Source of the DNA: Bacillota bacterium
GTDB lineage: Bacteria; Bacillota; Clostridia; Lachnospirales; Lachnospiraceae
Assembly: GCA_023442465.1 (NCBI GenBank)
Contig: JAEZZQ010000030.1
Span: 372,001-436,000, forward strand
Reading direction: 5' to 3'
DNA: 64,000 nucleotides
The notes beneath the pieces were generated by a model. It saw nothing but the letters and a program-made list of their open reading frames with translations. It did not search any database and had not been told where the DNA came from. Below are positions 16,857 to 25,070 of this stretch, one piece after another (within the stretch, counting starts at the first letter, position 1; each line of letters opens with the position of its first letter). Made by a program: the position numbers and the translations under genes.

Positions 16857-17576
16857 ATGGACTATTTAATGATAATCGCAGCCTTGCTCGCCTTTTTTGT
16901 AAAAGGGATAAGCGGCTTCGCGAATACGCTGGTATTCACTACCATAACCGGTTTTGGATACAACAATGTAAACATTACTCCGGTAGAGCTTATTTTAGGG
17001 TATCCGACTAATCTTGTCATCGCATGGAAGGAACGGAAGAATACGGATTATCGAATATGGCTCTTTCCGGCACTTCTCGTATGCCTGGGAAGCATTCCCG
17101 GAATGCTCTTTTTAAAAAACGGAAACACCCAATATATAAAGATTTTCTTCGGGCTCATCGTTATAGGTCTTGGAGTGGAAATGCTGTTCCGGGAATATAG
17201 CATTAAGCAGAGAAAGTCTTCAAAAGCGGTGCTTTTCATTATCGGGGCACTTTCCGGTCTGCTTAGCGGATTATATGGGGTTGGAGCTCTGTTAGCCGCA
17301 TATATGAGCAGGACGACTAAGGACAGCGGCTCCTTTAAAGGAAATATTTGTATTGTATTTATCGTGGAAAATACATTCCGAATTATTATTTATATAATTT
17401 TAGGAATTATGAATAAAGAAGTTTTTGTAAAAGCTGCTTCGCTCATTCCCTTTATGGCGCTTGGACTGGCAGGGGGAATGCTCAGCGCCAAGTTCATGCC
17501 GGAGAAAACGGTAAAGCGAATGGTCATCATTATGCTGATCATTTCCGGAGCAGTATTGGTTATAAACAACATTTAA
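16857..17576 (+). CDS. TauE/SafE-family membrane protein
   Basis: 239-aa protein of almost continuous hydrophobic segments (about seven or eight helices) with the family pattern: an N-terminal F-F-V-K-G-I-S-G-F-A-N-T helix, a central repeat beginning G-A-L-S-G-L-L-S-G-L-Y-G-V-G (about residues 131-144), and a final G-L-A-G-G-M-L-S-A helix. The family exports or imports small organic anions such as sulfite, sulfoacetate or related compounds, and many members are uncharacterised. Its position between the binding protein and the permeases of a sugar importer is unusual. No ribosome site is visible directly before ATG 16857. The substrate is unknown. Confidence 0.85.
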   Translation: MDYLMIIAALLAFFVKGISGFANTLVFTTITGFGYNNVNITPVELILGYPTNLVIAWKERKNTDYRIWLFPALLVCLGSIPGMLFLKNGNTQYIKIFFGLIVIGLGVEMLFREYSIKQRKSSKAVLFIIGALSGLLSGLYGVGALLAAYMSRTTKDSGSFKGNICIVFIVENTFRIIIYIILGIMNKEVFVKAASLIPFMALGLAGGMLSAKFMPEKTVKRMVIIMLIISGAVLVINNI

Positions 17577-17614
17577 ACAAAGGCTGCATAGCTAACGGAG
17601 AGAGGAGGAGGCAA

Positions 17615-18499
17615 ATGAAGAAAAAACTGACTTTGGGACAGAAGCACAATCTCACAGGCTGGACATTCCTTATGCCTGCGGTAGTACTGATTGTTGCAAT
17701 GAGTTTCGTACCGATGGTCCAGGCGCTCATTTTGTCTTTTAAAACCGGTATAGGCACTAACATGACCTATACGGGAATTACCAACTACACACGAATGTTT
17801 AAGGATGCGGTCTTTATACAGTCCTTAAAAAATAACTTTTTTTACCTTATCATACAGGTGCCGATCATGCTCATTACGGCGCTGGTGCTGGCATCCATGT
17901 TAAATAACAAGGATTTGAAATTCAAAGGTTTCTTCCGCACGGCGATTTTTCTTCCCTGCGCTACTTCGCTTGTATCTTATGCGATTATATTCCGTTCTTT
18001 ATTTGCAGTGGATGGGTTCGTGAACAACGTTCTGATCAATCTCGGAATTTTACATACCGGCTACAATTTCCTGGGGCATCCCTTAAGCGCGAAAATCATT
18101 ATTATCACAGCGCTCGTATGGAGGTGGACCGGTTACAATATGGTGTTCTATCTGGCAGGATTACAGAATATCGAATATTCCGTATATGAAGCTGCAAAAA
18201 TAGACGGGGCATCCCCATTCCAAAGCTTCCGGAAGATTACCGTTCCGCTGTTAAAACCTACCATTTTACTGACAGCTATTATGTCAACGAATGGAACCTT
18301 GCAGCTTTTCGATGAATCGATGAACTTAACCAATGGAGGACCGGCAAACGCGACCATAACGATGTCCCACTATATTTACAACGTTTCCTTTAAGTACGTT
18401 CCGAATTTCGGATATGCGGCATCGATGTCTTATATGATTTTGATATTGGTAGCGGTACTGGCCTTTATACAGATGAAAGTAGGTGATAAGCGTGACTAA
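17615..18499 (+). CDS. Sugar ABC transporter permease 1 (MalF/LacF-like)
   Basis: Inner-membrane permease of 294 aa with about six helices. The cytoplasmic EAA loop that docks the ATPase reads E-A-A-K-I-D-G-A-S-P-F-Q-S-F-R-K-I-T-V-P-L (about residues 191-211). GAGGAGG lies just before the ATG. Next to the lipoprotein at 15432 and permease 2, it forms a carbohydrate importer of the CUT1 type. No ATP-binding gene occurs anywhere in the locus, so an MsmX/MsiK-like shared ATPase elsewhere must power it. Confidence 0.93.
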   Translation: MKKKLTLGQKHNLTGWTFLMPAVVLIVAMSFVPMVQALILSFKTGIGTNMTYTGITNYTRMFKDAVFIQSLKNNFFYLIIQVPIMLITALVLASMLNNKDLKFKGFFRTAIFLPCATSLVSYAIIFRSLFAVDGFVNNVLINLGILHTGYNFLGHPLSAKIIIITALVWRWTGYNMVFYLAGLQNIEYSVYEAAKIDGASPFQSFRKITVPLLKPTILLTAIMSTNGTLQLFDESMNLTNGGPANATITMSHYIYNVSFKYVPNFGYAASMSYMILILVAVLAFIQMKVGDKRD

Positions 18500-19301
18500 T
18501 AAAGTAAGAATGGCTTTTTCCTATATATTTCTGACAATAGTGTCATTACTTTCCATATTTCCGCTTTACTGGATGGTAGTGGCCTCCACTAACAAAAGCG
18601 TGGATGTAGTAAGGGGAACTCTGATTCCCAGCACCTATTTCATTGAGAATCTGAAAAACCTTTTCGCTTCGCAGAAGGTGGGAACAGCTATGCTCAACTC
18701 CTTCCAATATTCGATTATCCTTACGGTTATTTCCCTGATCGTATGCTCGCTTGCCGGCTACGGCTTTGAGATATACCACGACAAAGGGAAGGATACGGTA
18801 ATGTCGATTATCCTTTTGGCTATGATGGTTCCCTTTGCGGCTACCATGATTCCGCTGTTTCAGATGTTTTCGCAGGCAAAGCTTTTAAATACTGCTATAG
18901 GTTTCGTCCTGCCGACCATCTCCACGCCGTTTTTGATCATGATGTTCCGGCAGAGTGCCAGATCATTTCCTCATGATATTATAGAGGCTTCGAGAATTGA
19001 CGGATTAAGTGAAATTTCCATTTTCTTTTGGATGTTCATACCGACCATGCGCTCCACCTATGCGGCAGCAATGACGATCACGTTCATGAATGCCTGGAAC
19101 AATTACTTGTGGCCCAAGGTAATCATGCAGGATAACGGCAGCATCACGATGCCTATGTTAGTGGCGAACTTAAAAGAAGGTTATCTTACGGATTACGGAA
19201 TGCTGATGTTAGGCGTATTGCTCTGTACGATTCCTACCGTAATCATCTTTTTCGTGCTGCAAAAAAGCTTCGCGGAAGGAATTACCGGAGCGGTGAAGTA
19301 A
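18492..19301 (+). CDS. Sugar ABC transporter permease 2 (MalG/LacG-like)
   Basis: Second CUT1 permease, about 269 aa and six helices, with the EAA loop E-A-S-R-I-D-G-L-S-E-I-S-I-F-F-W-M-F-I-P (about residues 160-179). The GTG at 18492 is chosen because AGGTG lies six bases upstream; an earlier in-frame GTG at 18483 is part of that ribosome site. The gene overlaps the end of permease 1 by 8 nt, so the two are coupled. A MITE-like repeat begins two bases after the stop codon, separating this gene from the enzymes downstream. Confidence 0.93.
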   Translation: MTNKVRMAFSYIFLTIVSLLSIFPLYWMVVASTNKSVDVVRGTLIPSTYFIENLKNLFASQKVGTAMLNSFQYSIILTVISLIVCSLAGYGFEIYHDKGKDTVMSIILLAMMVPFAATMIPLFQMFSQAKLLNTAIGFVLPTISTPFLIMMFRQSARSFPHDIIEASRIDGLSEISIFFWMFIPTMRSTYAAAMTITFMNAWNNYLWPKVIMQDNGSITMPMLVANLKEGYLTDYGMLMLGVLLCTIPTVIIFFVLQKSFAEGITGAVK

Positions 19302-19303
19302 AG

Positions 19304-19455
19304 GTTACTGTTCACACAGTAGTTTAACACTTGCTGTTAAGCTATGTAGGAATATGATTCAAGAGATGATTTCTGCTTCGCGAAGCGAATTTAAATGCAA
19401 AAAGTTTGCATTGCAGAACATCATGCGTTACTGTGAACGGAGTGTGAACAGTAAC
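19304..19455. mobile_element. MITE-like element with 14-bp perfect terminal inverted repeats
   Basis: A 152-bp non-coding unit that begins GTTACTGTTCACAC (19304-19317) and ends with its exact reverse complement GTGTGAACAGTAAC (19442-19455). AAG on both flanks may be a short target duplication. Inside are several hairpins: an 11-bp stem at 19319-19345, the palindrome GCTTCGCGAAGC (19375-19386), an 8-bp stem AATGCAAA/TTTGCATT (19394-19412), and the terminal palindrome at 19427-19455. Parts of it recur at 39272-39314, 45291-45357, 48057-48083 and 55765-55791. It encodes no transposase, which is why MITE is the best term. Confidence 0.72.
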
Positions 19456-19498
19456 AAGTAAGGAAAGCATAAAATATGAGAGGAACAAGGTTATAGTA

Positions 19499-21337
19499 AT
19501 GAGTGATTTTATTCTGAATATTATACATCGCCCGGAAATGGTCCCGGAATATGCGGAAAAAGTGACCGGGCATGGAAAGGAAGAGGACATCGGAAGAACC
19601 TCTCTTTTGAAGGAATCTTTGGATATTTTTAAATTTCAGCAGGAGACTGCTCATAAATACGGATTGAAGACGACAATACATATGACATATGCGTCATTAT
19701 TCAATAAGGAAGCAGTGGAGATCGCTAAGGAGCACCATGAGAAATACGGAGATGAAATTGCGCTTTCCCTATTAGGGCTTCCATGCAATGAATTCCGTGA
19801 AAAATATAAGACGAAGGATTTCTGCATATGGATGTTTTCCATGGAAGACAAGAAGTCAATCATAAACGATGTTTTTGAGAAATTCCATAATATATTCGGC
19901 TTCTATCCGGAATCTACCGGCTCCTATTACATGGATGCAGATTTGACCAACTATATCAAAGAACAATATCCCACAGTAAAATGTGCGGTAGCTACCTGTT
20001 GGGAAGAAGGCCCGAAGGCGTACCATACCTGCAATAACTCGTGGTACACGTTTATGGACGGCGGTCCGTGGAACCCGTGGATTCCGTCGAAGCAAAATAC
20101 CCATGCTCCGGCGGCGAACAAGGAAGAGGACAGCGGTATCGTAGCAATTCCGCACTTGTCGAGAGACTTGATCGCCTGCTATGACGGAAACGGCTCCAAT
20201 TTCGGAACTCATCCGCAAAATGTGCTTCGAGGCATGATTTACGATACGGAGACTTGGGAATATCCATACTTATTCAATTTGATCGACCAGTACAGAAATC
20301 TGGAGAAATACAATAACGGTTATTCCTATAACATGATGTTCGTAGGCCCCGGCTGGCTGAATAAAATGGGAAGGTGGGAATCCTCCTATGAGCTGTTGGC
20401 CAAGAGCTATGATGACGGAATGGCATATTACGGAAAGCTGAAGGAAGAAGGAAAGCTGAAAGATATGACGATGGCGGAGTTCGCAGATTATTACCGTCAG
20501 AAAAAGTCATATACCGAGCCTGAGTGCGCGCTTTGGAGAGATATACTGTATGGTTCAGACAAGCAGTTGTTCTGGTACTGCGACCCGGATATGAGAGCGT
20601 GTATCAATATGGATCAGGGAGGTGCGCTTGTGGATCTGCGCCCTTATGCGGCAAAGCTGGAGTGGCCGGTGGGTATCGGCACGAAGCATGTAACCGATGC
20701 GTCCTATCCCTTCCTCATTCAGGAAAAATACCGGGCAGGTTATTTTACCCACTATGCCGGTGAAGGGACCATAAAAAGCGTGAAATTATCCTATCAGGGG
20801 GAAGAGGTAGATTTATGCCTGTGCCGGACAAAGGCTCATTACTCTGAGGAGGGCAAGGTGAGAATTCTGACCCTTGACCCGGTGGATATCGAATTCTATG
20901 ACCTGACGGTGAAGCTGCAGACAATGATATCCTTCGAGGAGGGCAGCGCAGAAATCAGATTCGAGAGAAAGATACTGCATATAAGCAAGCCCGATGCGGA
21001 AATAGAGCTGAATGAATACATGGTTGCCTGCTACGGAACTACGGAGTATTCGGAGCCCATGGAGGGAATCACATTAAGCTGTAAGAATGAGGAACGCACG
21101 GAAACGATTTCTTATGAATATAAGTGCAGGGAAATAGCGATGCCCGGTGCAACCCGGGTGCGGGCGGCAGTACCTCAGATCGGGACGGGGGTATCCATGC
21201 GCACGGACCGAAAGGAAGCGACGGGATATGTGAAAGAGGGATACGCATTTTCACCTATGTTCACGCTGGGATATACGGCGAAATTAAAAGAGAAAGAGGG
21301 ACTTGTATCATGGCTCAGTCTGGAAAAGGTAAATTAA
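19499..21337 (+). CDS. Unidentified 612-aa protein of the galactan locus, possibly a glycoside hydrolase
   Basis: I do not recognise the family. There is no signal peptide or transmembrane segment, so it is cytoplasmic. The first 340 residues look like an alpha/beta barrel, with Trp/Tyr/His/Asp-rich segments such as F-M-D-G-G-P-W-N-P-W (about residues 185-194), S-T-G-S-Y-Y-M-D-A-D and an H-M-T-Y-A-S strand, reminiscent of deacetylase/GH38-GH57-like barrels. The last 250 residues are beta-rich, as in the C-terminal domains of many glycosidases. It lies between importer genes and GH42/GH53, so action on an imported galactoside is plausible. Start: ATG 19499, with AAGG eight bases before. Its 3' end overlaps the next small gene by 28 nt. 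Confidence 0.7.
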   Translation: MSDFILNIIHRPEMVPEYAEKVTGHGKEEDIGRTSLLKESLDIFKFQQETAHKYGLKTTIHMTYASLFNKEAVEIAKEHHEKYGDEIALSLLGLPCNEFREKYKTKDFCIWMFSMEDKKSIINDVFEKFHNIFGFYPESTGSYYMDADLTNYIKEQYPTVKCAVATCWEEGPKAYHTCNNSWYTFMDGGPWNPWIPSKQNTHAPAANKEEDSGIVAIPHLSRDLIACYDGNGSNFGTHPQNVLRGMIYDTETWEYPYLFNLIDQYRNLEKYNNGYSYNMMFVGPGWLNKMGRWESSYELLAKSYDDGMAYYGKLKEEGKLKDMTMAEFADYYRQKKSYTEPECALWRDILYGSDKQLFWYCDPDMRACINMDQGGALVDLRPYAAKLEWPVGIGTKHVTDASYPFLIQEKYRAGYFTHYAGEGTIKSVKLSYQGEEVDLCLCRTKAHYSEEGKVRILTLDPVDIEFYDLTVKLQTMISFEEGSAEIRFERKILHISKPDAEIELNEYMVACYGTTEYSEPMEGITLSCKNEERTETISYEYKCREIAMPGATRVRAAVPQIGTGVSMRTDRKEATGYVKEGYAFSPMFTLGYTAKLKEKEGLVSWLSLEKVN

Positions 21338-21525
21338 ATTACAGATGTCCTTCCTGCTTTATGAGGGACTTGGATCTGGATATGTTTTATGATAAAGATA
21401 AAAAAGAATATTATTGCATCAGATGTCAGTATGTGGGAACGGAAGAGGATGTGCTTGAAAAAAACCAGATGGCAAGGTTCCGCTATAAGGATATGGGAAA
21501 GAGATTTACGAGCTTTGAGCTTTAA
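21310..21525 (+). CDS. Small zinc-ribbon protein
   Basis: 71-aa protein with two Cys pairs, C-P-S-C (about residues 13-16) and C-I-R-C (about 36-39), spaced as in a zinc ribbon, and rich in Asp, Lys and Tyr. It begins inside the 3' end of the 612-aa gene in another frame (ATG 21310 preceded by GAGGGA), which implies translational coupling with it. It ends 27 nt before GH42. Function unknown; a nucleic-acid- or metal-binding accessory is the general expectation for such ribbons. Confidence 0.75.
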   Translation: MAQSGKGKLNYRCPSCFMRDLDLDMFYDKDKKEYYCIRCQYVGTEEDVLEKNQMARFRYKDMGKRFTSFEL

Positions 21526-21552
21526 ATTCAGATAAAATGCGGAGGTTGTGCG

Positions 21553-23562
21553 ATGGAACTTAAGAATATGCTTCATGGAGGAGACTACAATCCTGAGCAG
21601 TGGCTGGATTGTTCGGAGATATTAAAAGAGGATATCGAGTTGATGAAGAAGGCCCATGTCAATTGTGTGACCTTAGGAGTATTTTCTTGGGCTGTTTTGG
21701 AGCCGGAGGAGGGAGTCTTCGATTTCGGGTGGCTGAAGGAGATTATTGATAACCTGTATGAAAACGGAATTTCCACTATACTCGCCACGCCTACGGGGGC
21801 TATGCCCCACTGGATGACAGCAAAGTATCCGGAGATTATGCAGGTGGGAGCAGAAGGGCGAAGGAATCTCCCTGGAAAGAGACATAATTTCTGTTATACT
21901 TCGGCAAAGATGCGGGAAAAGACGAGAATAATCGACAAAAAGCTGGCTGAGGAGCTGGGGAATCATCCGGCGGTCGTGCTTTGGCATATTTCGAATGAGC
22001 TGGGCGGCAATTTCGGAGACGGAAGCTGTCACTGTGACGAATGCAACGCGGCCTTCCGCAGATGGTTAAAAGATAAGTATGGTTCTCTAAAGGAGCTGAA
22101 CAAGGCATGGTGGACTACCTTCTGGAGCCATATTTATACGGACTGGGAACAGATTCACAGCCCGGTGCCAAACGGAGAAAATCTGCTCCATGGGCTGAAT
22201 CTGGACTGGAGGCGTTTCGTGACTTATCAGATGAAGGATTTCTGTCAGTGGGAAATCTGTTCCGTCAGGGAATATTCCAAGCTGCCTTCCACAACCAATT
22301 TTATGTTTTTCTTCAAGTCCCTGGATTATTACGAGCTGCATAAGTGTATGGACGTGGTGTCATGGGATTCTTATCCGTTTTGGCATAAGAGCAAGGACGA
22401 GGTACCGGTGGCGGTAAAGACTGCCGCTGTTCACAGTATGATGCGAAGCATGAAAAAGAAGCCGTTTTTGCTTATGGAAAGCACTCCCTCCTGCATTAAC
22501 TGGCGAGTTTCGAATCCGGTCAAGAGGCCGCAGATGCACATGCTTTCCAGCATGCAGGCAGTGGCTCATGGCTCCGACTCGGTACAGTATTTCCAGTGGA
22601 GAAAAGGAAGAGGTTCTTTTGAAAAATTCCATGGAGCAGTTCTGGATCATAGAAATAAGGATAATACGAGAACCTTTCGGGATGTGACGGAGGTGGGAAA
22701 ACGGCTGGAAGAGATAGGGCAGAAGGTTCTGGTTACTTGCAATAAGCCGAAGGCTGCCATTGTTTTCGATTGGGAGAACTGGTGGGCGGTAGAAGACGCC
22801 ACCGGTCCAAGGCTGGATATTGATTATGTGAAAACCTTTCTAACACATTTTCGGGCCTTTTGGGAAGCCGGCATGGACGTGGATGTAATCAATATGGATT
22901 ATGATTTAACAGATTATGAGCTGATAGCCGCACCCCTTAACTATTTGTATAAGGAAGGCTATGCGAAACGGGTGGAGGAATTCGTAAGAAATGGCGGAAG
23001 CTACGTGACCACCTATTGGAGCGGAATCGTGAACGGGACGGATCTTTGCTTTACGGAAGAACATCCGCTGAGAGAGGTGCTGGGAATCCGTCAGGAAGAA
23101 ATCGACGCGCCGGGAGAGGAATTTGCGAATTGTATCGTTTATCATAATAACAGTTATTCTGCGGAAGGATTATGTGAGATAGTTCATGCAGAAGGAGCTC
23201 AGGTGCTCTCAGTCTACGAAAAAGAATATTATGAAGGCTATCCTGCGGTGACCAGGAATGACTTCGGACAAGGTACGGCTTACTATTTGGCTGCGGAAAT
23301 CTCGCAAGACTTTTTGAACCTTTTCTACAGGGAACGGGGGAAGGAAAGGGGAATTGATAATCCGTTATCGGAGGCACTTCCTTATGGTGTAACGGTGTCT
23401 GTCAGAAAGGGAGAACAGGATTTGGTATTCCTCCAAAATTTTAATGATGACAAGGTGACGGTAGAAATTGGCAATCGGTGGAAGGATGCGGATACGGGAG
23501 AAGGATTGGAAGGGAAGATAGAGCTTGTGCCCTTTGAATGCCGGATTTTGATGAAAGCTTAA
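21553..23562 (+). CDS. GH42 beta-galactosidase
   Basis: Cytoplasmic 669-aa enzyme that removes terminal beta-galactose, here probably from galactan-derived oligosaccharides. The N-terminal barrel starts with the family pattern G-G-D-Y-N-P-E-Q-W; the acid/base is Glu149 in H-I-S-N-E-L, and the nucleophile Glu309 in L-L-M-E-S-T-P-S. A cysteine cluster C-H-C-D-E-C (about 159-164) matches the zinc site known in several GH42 enzymes. A trimerisation domain and a small beta domain complete the usual layout. GGAGG precedes ATG 21553. GH42 next to GH53 is a well-known pairing for beta-1,4-galactan use. Confidence 0.95.
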   Translation: MELKNMLHGGDYNPEQWLDCSEILKEDIELMKKAHVNCVTLGVFSWAVLEPEEGVFDFGWLKEIIDNLYENGISTILATPTGAMPHWMTAKYPEIMQVGAEGRRNLPGKRHNFCYTSAKMREKTRIIDKKLAEELGNHPAVVLWHISNELGGNFGDGSCHCDECNAAFRRWLKDKYGSLKELNKAWWTTFWSHIYTDWEQIHSPVPNGENLLHGLNLDWRRFVTYQMKDFCQWEICSVREYSKLPSTTNFMFFFKSLDYYELHKCMDVVSWDSYPFWHKSKDEVPVAVKTAAVHSMMRSMKKKPFLLMESTPSCINWRVSNPVKRPQMHMLSSMQAVAHGSDSVQYFQWRKGRGSFEKFHGAVLDHRNKDNTRTFRDVTEVGKRLEEIGQKVLVTCNKPKAAIVFDWENWWAVEDATGPRLDIDYVKTFLTHFRAFWEAGMDVDVINMDYDLTDYELIAAPLNYLYKEGYAKRVEEFVRNGGSYVTTYWSGIVNGTDLCFTEEHPLREVLGIRQEEIDAPGEEFANCIVYHNNSYSAEGLCEIVHAEGAQVLSVYEKEYYEGYPAVTRNDFGQGTAYYLAAEISQDFLNLFYRERGKERGIDNPLSEALPYGVTVSVRKGEQDLVFLQNFNDDKVTVEIGNRWKDADTGEGLEGKIELVPFECRILMKA

Positions 23563-23598
23563 TGAAAATAGGATGATGACGGAAGGAATAGAATTATA

Positions 23599-24711
23599 AT
23601 GAGAGAATTTATACATGGCATGGATATTTCTTCCATGGATGAAGTGGTTCGTCTCGGAGGGAGATTCTACAATAACGGGATGGAGCAGACGTTAGTCGAT
23701 ATCCTTAAGGCGCATGGGGTAAATTATATACGGCTTAGGCTTTGGGTCGATCCTTATTCGGAAGACGGAGTTTCTTACGGTGCCGGAGTAAGCGATTTTC
23801 CGACAACGGTAAAGATGATAAAAGAGGTGAAGGCAGCAGGGCTTAAATATTTGCTGGATTTTCACTACAGCGATTTCTGGGCTGATCCGGGGAAACAGAT
23901 AAAACCCAAGGCTTGGAAGGAGTACGATGACGAACAGCTGGAGAATGCAGTATTCGAGTATACGGAGGGCGCACTGAAACGGCTGAAGGAAAAAGGTCTT
24001 TTTCCTGATATGATTCAGGTGGGAAATGAAATTACAAACGGGCTTCTCTGGCCTAACGGAAAGAAGCCTGCTTATGATGAACTCGCACGTTTTGTAAATG
24101 CAGGAATCCGCGGAGTGCGGGCGGTAGACGGCGATGTACCGGTTATGCTTCATTTAGACCATGGGGACGATCATGAGATGTGCCGGGATTGGTTCGATCA
24201 TTTCATGGAGCGGGGGGAAGAGTTTCAGATAATCGGATTGTCCTATTACCCTGTATGGAACGGAGCGATGAAAGGGCTTATCGATAACATGAATTTGCTT
24301 GCCGGAAGGTATGGAAAGCCTTTGGTCGTTGCTGAGGTTTCCCATCCCTTTACGATGGAGGATTACGCTTCCTGCGAAGGGCTTGCGCCGGAGGAAAGAA
24401 AGGGCGCGGCGGCGAAGCCGGCTCTTGAGAAGAATCTGGAATATCCTGCAACGAAGGAAGGGCAGGCCCTTTTCATGAAGAAGTTAATGGAAGAGGTGGC
24501 GGCAGTGGAGGATGGCTTGGGAATCGGTTATTTTTACTGGGAACCGGCATGGCTTCCGGTAAAGGGAAGCGGATGGGCGACGAAGGAATCGCTTGTCTAT
24601 ATGCAGGACCCGGGACCGTGCGGCAATGAGTGGGCGAATCAGGGGTTGTTCGACTATGAGGGGAATGCGCTGCCGGCTTTAGAAGTTGTGAGGAGCTTCG
24701 GGAGGGGGTGA
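23599..24711 (+). CDS. GH53 endo-beta-1,4-galactanase without signal peptide
   Basis: 370-aa glycosidase cleaving beta-1,4-galactan. The sequence opens with the GH53 core G-M-D-I-S-S, then W-V-D-P-Y, D-F-H-Y-S-D-F-W-A-D-P-G-K-Q, the acid/base Glu144 in Q-V-G-N-E-I-T-N-G-L-L-W-P and the nucleophile Glu246 in V-V-A-E-V-S-H-P. All key residues are present. Unlike most endo-galactanases there is no secretion signal: the catalytic core starts at residue 5. It therefore probably trims imported oligosaccharides together with GH42, 36 nt upstream. The first copy of a 25-bp tandem repeat overlaps its last codons. Confidence 0.94.
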   Translation: MREFIHGMDISSMDEVVRLGGRFYNNGMEQTLVDILKAHGVNYIRLRLWVDPYSEDGVSYGAGVSDFPTTVKMIKEVKAAGLKYLLDFHYSDFWADPGKQIKPKAWKEYDDEQLENAVFEYTEGALKRLKEKGLFPDMIQVGNEITNGLLWPNGKKPAYDELARFVNAGIRGVRAVDGDVPVMLHLDHGDDHEMCRDWFDHFMERGEEFQIIGLSYYPVWNGAMKGLIDNMNLLAGRYGKPLVVAEVSHPFTMEDYASCEGLAPEERKGAAAKPALEKNLEYPATKEGQALFMKKLMEEVAAVEDGLGIGYFYWEPAWLPVKGSGWATKESLVYMQDPGPCGNEWANQGLFDYEGNALPALEVVRSFGRG

Positions 24712-24774
24712 AAGCCTTTCTTTGGGGAGGTTGTGAAAGCCTTTCTTCGGGGAGGCGGTGAAAGCCTTTCTTCG
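24700..24774 (+). repeat. Three tandem 25-bp repeats at the GH53 3' end
   Basis: Unit GGGAGGNNGTGAAAGCCTTTCTTYG occurs at 24700-24724, 24725-24749 and 24750-24774 with only three variable positions. Each unit contains the near-palindrome GAAAGCCTTTC. The first copy includes the last residues and stop codon of GH53, and the third runs directly into the left arm of the inverted repeat described next, so the repeats may have arisen from that element's end. Confidence 0.9.
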
Positions 24775-24987
24775 GTGGATTAGGTTTCTGTTCCGGCGCT
24801 TGCGGCTGTATTTTCTAAAGGAAACCGTAAGTGTGTGGAAGGGGGACGGGGCGGCAGCGATGCACATCCGTGTGCAGCGCTGCCTAAACGCCGCATCCGT
24901 GCGGCGTTTCCCTGGGTGTGGAGGTTTCCTTAAGAAAATTCAATCCGCGCGCTGACGGAACAGAAACCTAATCCACCGAAGAAAGGC
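24764..24987. repeat. Long inverted-repeat element enclosing two hairpins with identical apex
   Basis: Positions 24764-24795 are the exact reverse complement of 24956-24987 (32 bp). Pairing continues imperfectly inward for about 40 bp (for example ATTTTCT-AA-AGGAAAC at 24810-24825 against its partner around 24923-24940). The centre holds two further hairpins: GGCAGCG/CGCTGCC with inner TGCACA/TGTGCA (24853-24884) and AAACGCCGCA/TGCGGCGTTT (24886-24909). Both hairpins have the apex CATCCGTG. As RNA this would be a three-way junction on a very long stem; as DNA, a cruciform or MITE-like unit. No ORF is convincing across it. 24988-25070 shows nothing further. Confidence 0.85.
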
Positions 24988-25070
24988 CCCGGAAGGTCGT
25001 GAAGAGGGACGTGAGAATGGCGGGGGTATTGGCTTTGTAGTTTGATGTTTAAGAATGGGTGAGTTTTATG

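Noticed and set aside
24700..24774. CRISPR-like array
   Set aside because: The repeats are directly joined with no spacers and no cas genes lie nearby.
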